Of a stretch of 9,683 nt of DNA, positions 6,510 to 9,683 are shown piece after piece. Position numbers and translations under genes: made by a program. Source of the stretch: Novosphingobium sp. (lineage in GTDB: Bacteria > Pseudomonadota > Alphaproteobacteria > Sphingomonadales > Sphingomonadaceae); the NCBI GenBank assembly GCA_009885425.1, contig VFKS01000366.1, positions 1 to 9,683 of the forward strand. The letters run 5' to 3'. Position 1 is the first letter of the stretch. Each line of letters begins with the position of its first letter. The notes beneath the pieces were generated by a model that was given only the letters and a program-made list of their open reading frames with translations, searched no databases and had not been told where the DNA came from.

Positions 6510-8390
6510 CTAAACAGCCGCGCCTTCAAGCGCCTCGCTGGCTTCGACCCAGGCCAGTTCCGCCGCTGCGATCGCCTGCTGCACTTCGGCGCGGCGTTTC
6601 ATCAGATCGGTCATGGTCAGCTTGGCCAGCTCAGCCGAAGCTGTTGCAGGGTCGAACATGGCCAGATCAACCTTGCTCAACGATGCGGTAAGCCGTTCGA
6701 GTTCGGCCTCGACCTGCTTCGCCCGATTGCGCAAACCTTTGTCGCGTTCGCGGGCCTCGGCGGCGGCGCGGCGCTGCTCCTTCTTATTGATCCCGGCTTT
6801 GCCATTGCCGCCACCTGAGGCCGAAACCGGATCCTTGGCCAGCACAAAGGCGATGTAATCCTCGATCGATCCGTCAAAGTCCTTGGCCTGACCCTGATCG
6901 ACCAGCACCAGCCGGTCGGCGGTCATTTCCAGCATGTGGCGATCGTGGCTGACGATCACCACCGCGCCCGAGTAGTCATTGAGCGCCTGGATCAGCGCCT
7001 CGCGGGCGTCGACGTCGAGGTGGTTGGTCGGCTCGTCCAGGATCAGCAGATGCGGCGCCTCGCGGGTAATCAGCGCCAGCGCCAGCCGCGCGCGCTCCCC
7101 GCCCGAAAGCCGTCCGACTTCGGTGGTCGCCTTGGGCCCGGAAAAGCCGAACCGGCCCAGCTGGCCGCGCACTGCAGCGGGCGTTGCGCCCTTCATCAGC
7201 TGAGTCATATGCTGGAGCGGGGTTTCGCTGCGATCGAGTTCTTCGACCTGATACTGGGTGAAATAACCAACCCGCATCTTGGCCGAAGCGGTGATCTTGC
7301 CCGCCATCGGCGCCAGTTGCCCGGCCAGCAGCCGCGCCAGCGTGGTCTTGCCGTTGCCGTTGCGGCCGAGCAGCGCGATCCGGTCTTCGGGATCAATCCG
7401 CAGGTTGAGGCGGCTCAGCACCGGCACGTCGCCATAGCCAACTGCGGCCTGATCCAGCGTGATCAGCGGCGGGCGCAATTCGTCCGGCCCCGGAAAATCA
7501 AAACTGAGCGAAGGATCGTCGATCATCTCGGCAATCGGCTGCATCCGCGCCAAGGCCTTGGCGCGTGACTGGGCCTGTTTGGCGGTGGAGGCGCGGGCCG
7601 AATTGCGCGCGACATAGTCTTGCAAGCGCTCGCGCTCGACCTGTTGCTTGGCCCGGGCCGAAGCGATCTGGGCCTGCCGTTCGGCCCGTTGCCGTTCAAA
7701 AGCGTCATAGCCGCCGGGATAAAGCGTCAGCTTTCCGCCCGACAGATGCAGGATGTGATCGACCACATTGTTGAGGAAATCGCGCTCGTGACTGACCAGC
7801 AGGATCGTCGCCGGATAGGACTTGAGAAAATCCTCAAGCCACAGCACGGCTTCGAGATCGAGGTGGTTCGACGGTTCGTCGAGCAGCAGCAGATCGGGCG
7901 CCGAAAACAGCAGCGAGGCCAGCGCAACCCGCATCCGCCAGCCGCCCGAAAAACTCTCGAGGCTGCGGTGCTGCGCTTCTTCGTCAAACCCCAGCCCGAC
8001 CAGAATGCGGGCCGCGCGGGCCGGAGCCGAATGGGCTTCGATCGCAATCAGCCGCTCGTGTACTTCGGCCAGCCGGTGCGGATCGTGGCTGGCTTCGGCC
8101 TCTATCATCAGCGCGGCGCGTTCGGTATCGGCGGCCAGCACGGTTTCAAACGGCGTGGCTTCACCCCCCGGTGCTTCCTGCGCGATATAGCCCAGCCGGC
8201 TGCCGCGCGGCATGTCGATTGACCCGCCATCGGCTTCAAGCGCGCCGGTGATCACCTTGATCAGCGTGGTCTTGCCCGCGCCATTGCGGCCGATCAGGCC
8301 GATCCGTCCGCGCGGCGGCAGCATCGCGCTGGCGCCATCGATGATCGTGCGCCCACCGAGTCGGACGGTGATATCGTTGAGGTTGAGCAT
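6510..8390 (-). CDS. ABC-F family ATPase, YheS-like
   Basis: The 626-residue protein has two ABC ATPase domains and no transmembrane segment, the hallmark of ABC-F translation factors. Domain 1 has Walker A GRNGAGKT (34-41), signature FSGGWRMR (147-154) and Walker B LLLLDEPSNHLD (167-178). Domain 2 has Walker A GRNGNGKT (342-349), signature LSGGERARL (428-436) and Walker B LLILDEPTNHLD (448-459). The charged interdomain linker (about 230-290, rich in R, K, Q and A) is the P-site tRNA-interaction motif region. A C-terminal basic/coiled-coil extension (about 535-625) follows. Length, FSGGWRMR and tail fit YheS-type proteins (E. coli YheS, 637 aa) better than EttA or Uup, by memory of those sequences. 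Such proteins bind the ribosome E site and help relieve stalled translation. The ATG directly abuts the trhO stop codon with AGGA 7 nt upstream, so it is probably translationally coupled. Walker B has S for T in the first DEPSNHLD, a tolerated change. Confidence 0.93.
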   Translation of the reverse strand: MLNLNDITVRLGGRTIIDGASAMLPPRGRIGLIGRNGAGKTTLIKVITGALEADGGSIDMPRGSRLGYIAQEAPGGEATPFETVLAADTERAALMIEAEASHDPHRLAEVHERLIAIEAHSAPARAARILVGLGFDEEAQHRSLESFSGGWRMRVALASLLFSAPDLLLLDEPSNHLDLEAVLWLEDFLKSYPATILLVSHERDFLNNVVDHILHLSGGKLTLYPGGYDAFERQRAERQAQIASARAKQQVERERLQDYVARNSARASTAKQAQSRAKALARMQPIAEMIDDPSLSFDFPGPDELRPPLITLDQAAVGYGDVPVLSRLNLRIDPEDRIALLGRNGNGKTTLARLLAGQLAPMAGKITASAKMRVGYFTQYQVEELDRSETPLQHMTQLMKGATPAAVRGQLGRFGFSGPKATTEVGRLSGGERARLALALITREAPHLLILDEPTNHLDVDAREALIQALNDYSGAVVIVSHDRHMLEMTADRLVLVDQGQAKDFDGSIEDYIAFVLAKDPVSASGGGNGKAGINKKEQRRAAAEARERDKGLRNRAKQVEAELERLTASLSKVDLAMFDPATASAELAKLTMTDLMKRRAEVQQAIAAAELAWVEASEALEGAAV

Positions 8391-9371
8391 CTAGGCGTCC
8401 TGTTTGGCAGTTTCTAGCGCCGGCGCGGCGGCGCCGACATGGGCTTCGCCGCGCCCGGCAGCGAGTAATTCCTGACGGTGGCGTTCGCGATAGCCCGCGC
8501 GCTGGGCCTCGCTGCGTTCGCCATGGCAGGCCGGGCAACTGGCGCCCTCTTCGTACAGCGGCGAAGCACGGTCGGCTACGCTAAGCGGGCGGCGGCAGGC
8601 GCGGCACAATTCGTAAGGGCCTGGCAGCAGTCCGTGGCCGACGCTGACCCGTTCATCGAACACAAAGCATTCGCCCTCCCACAAGCTTTGCTCAGCCGGC
8701 ACGTCTTCCAGGTATTTGAGGATCCCGCCCTGCAAATGATAAACCGCCTCGAGCCCTTCTGACTTGAGGAAGGCGGTCGATTTTTCGCAGCGGATTCCGC
8801 CGGTGCAGAACATCGCAACTTTCGGCGCGGCGCCCTGCCCAAGTAAGGCCTCGCGCTGCGCCCGGAACCAGTCCGGAAAATCGCGGAAGCTGGCGGTGCC
8901 CGGATTGATCGCCCCAGCAAAAGTACCTATCGCAACCTCATAATCGTTGCGGGTGTCGATCACGATCGTGCCGGGATCGGAAATCAGCGCGTTCCAATCG
9001 GCCGGCGCTACATAGTGCCCGACTTCGCCGAGCGGATCGATGTCCGGCTGACCCATGGTTACGATCTCAGCCTTGATCCGCACTTTCATCCGGTGAAACG
9101 GCATGGTTTCAGCTGCGGAAAACTTGACCTGCAATCCGGCGCAGCCCGGCAGACTGCGGATATGATCCAGCACTGCGGAAATTCCGGCTTCGGTCCCTGC
9201 AATCGTCCCGTTGATCCCTTCGCGCGCCAGCAGCAGCGTGCCCTTGATCGCCTGCGCGCGGCTCAGCGTGGCGAGCGGCGCGCGTAGGGCCGCAGGGTCA
9301 TCAAACCGCGCGAAATGATACAGCGCGGCGATGCAAACCGGTTGCGGGACAGGCGAACGGGGATCGATCAT
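8391..9371 (-). CDS. trhO: tRNA uridine(34) 5-hydroxylase TrhO (rhodanese-like, YceA family)
   Basis: The 326-residue product matches TrhO/YceA throughout. It has an N-terminal domain with LYHFARFDD and [17 protein letters not shown] (44-60), the segment [16 protein letters not shown] (92-107), and then the rhodanese domain with [14 protein letters not shown] (138-151). The catalytic loop is CTGGIRCEK with C189 and C195, followed by [14 protein letters not shown]-terminal region carries two CxxC pairs (C256/C259 and C279/C282), a likely zinc knuckle found in this family. TrhO catalyses O2-dependent formation of 5-hydroxyuridine at the wobble position of certain tRNAs, the first step towards cmo5U- or mo5U-type modification. 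I chose ATG 9371, which shares its A with the TGA of the upstream gene (TGATG); a GTG at 9374 would give a GTGA overlap and is also possible. The stop at 8391 touches the next start with no gap. The poly-Ala/charged tail after about residue 300 is variable in the family. Confidence 0.94.
   Translation of the reverse strand: MIDPRSPVPQPVCIAALYHFARFDDPAALRAPLATLSRAQAIKGTLLLAREGINGTIAGTEAGISAVLDHIRSLPGCAGLQVKFSAAETMPFHRMKVRIKAEIVTMGQPDIDPLGEVGHYVAPADWNALISDPGTIVIDTRNDYEVAIGTFAGAINPGTASFRDFPDWFRAQREALLGQGAAPKVAMFCTGGIRCEKSTAFLKSEGLEAVYHLQGGILKYLEDVPAEQSLWEGECFVFDERVSVGHGLLPGPYELCRACRRPLSVADRASPLYEEGASCPACHGERSEAQRAGYRERHRQELLAAGRGEAHVGAAAPALETAKQDA
8398..8401 (-). promoter_or_regulatory. Ribosome binding site of the ABC-F gene inside the 3' end of trhO
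   Basis: AGGA on the minus strand lies 7 nt before the ABC-F ATG at 8390 and within the last codons of trhO. It supports the start at 8390 and re-initiation by ribosomes finishing trhO. Confidence 0.55.
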
Positions 9372-9683
9372 CACGCAGGCCCGATAGCGCCCCGTGCCAG
9401 CCGCACAAGTACTTCATCAAGCGCCGAGAGAAAGCGCGAACGGTCAGTCTTGGAGAACGGCGGCGGCCCGCCAACTTGCGTGCCGATGGAATCGCCGCCC
9501 GCGCGCAGATCGGCCATGATCGCGCGGGTGGCGATAGCGCTGCCGATCGAGCTGTGAGTGAACGGCTTGCCATTGTGGGCGAGCACCGCAGCTCCGGCCT
9601 TTATGCAGCGATCCGCCAGCAGGATATCGGCGGTGATCACCACACTGGCGGGGGTGCAGGCTTCGGCAATCCAGTCATCGGCG
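9371..9683 (-). CDS. YaiI/YqxD family protein (UPF0178, DUF188), 5' end cut by window edge
   Basis: The frame is open to the right edge and 103 residues of the C-terminal part are visible. [18 protein letters not shown] corresponds to the VITADIPLA region of E. coli YaiI (about residue 71). It is followed by the NGKPFT segment, the RAIMADLR stretch, [17 protein letters not shown] and a short tail, all in the order expected. About 55 N-terminal residues, including the family's WVDADACP-type aspartate motif, lie outside the window. The family has a PIN/NYN-like fold and was proposed to be nuclease-related; its function is not established. The TGA stop overlaps the trhO ATG by one base, so this gene is upstream in the same transcript. 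Confidence 0.9.
   Translation of the reverse strand, partial: ADDWIAEACTPASVVITADILLADRCIKAGAAVLAHNGKPFTHSSIGSAIATRAIMADLRAGGDSIGTQVGGPPPFSKTDRSRFLSALDEVLVRLARGAIGPA

Noticed and set aside
6500..6510. GGCAAGTTGCC, a 5-bp inverted repeat at the end of the ABC-F gene, as a terminator
   Set aside because: The stem is short, overlaps the stop codon and is not followed by a T-tract, so termination there cannot be supported.

Overview
The window reads as chromosomal DNA of an alphaproteobacterium, most likely a member of the Sphingomonadales (Sphingomonas / Novosphingobium / Erythrobacter type). The basis is the high GC content, the very large 'Xanthomonas-Caulobacter type' TonB-dependent receptor, and its linkage to a flavin-dependent tryptophan-halogenase-like protein, a SapC-family protein and a cupin-like protein, a neighbourhood known from Caulobacterales, sphingomonads and xanthomonads. 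All seven genes lie on the minus strand, so the window is best read from right to left.

Right block (9683 to 6510): a tightly packed three-gene unit. It holds the 3' part of a YaiI/YqxD-family (UPF0178) gene, then trhO (rhodanese-type tRNA uridine 5-hydroxylase), then a YheS-like ABC-F ATPase. Stop and start codons overlap or abut at both junctions, so co-transcription and translational coupling are likely. The last two gene products both act on translation (tRNA wobble modification; ribosome-associated ATPase).

Middle (6509 to 6364): a 146-bp intergenic region. It carries a TTGACC -35-like box, two LacI-type palindromic operators with central CG, 18 bp apart centre to centre, and a strong purine-rich ribosome binding site. 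I take this as the regulated promoter of the left block.

Left block (6363 to 1, running off the window): TonB-dependent receptor, flavin-dependent halogenase, SapC-family protein, cupin-like (JmjC-type) protein whose 3' end is outside the window. A near-perfect 18-bp-arm hairpin with no U-tract lies between the receptor and the halogenase and may set their relative mRNA levels. The receptor would import a substrate across the outer membrane. The halogenase and the cupin-like protein both keep their key active-site residues. SapC has no membrane segment and an unknown role. The natural substrate of such cassettes is, as far as I know, not established. The LacI-like operators suggest induction by a sugar or glycan-derived ligand, but no glycoside hydrolase or regulator gene is in view.

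No tRNA, rRNA, CRISPR array, insertion sequence or phage gene was seen. The only stretches without genes are the two intergenic regions described and short junctions.
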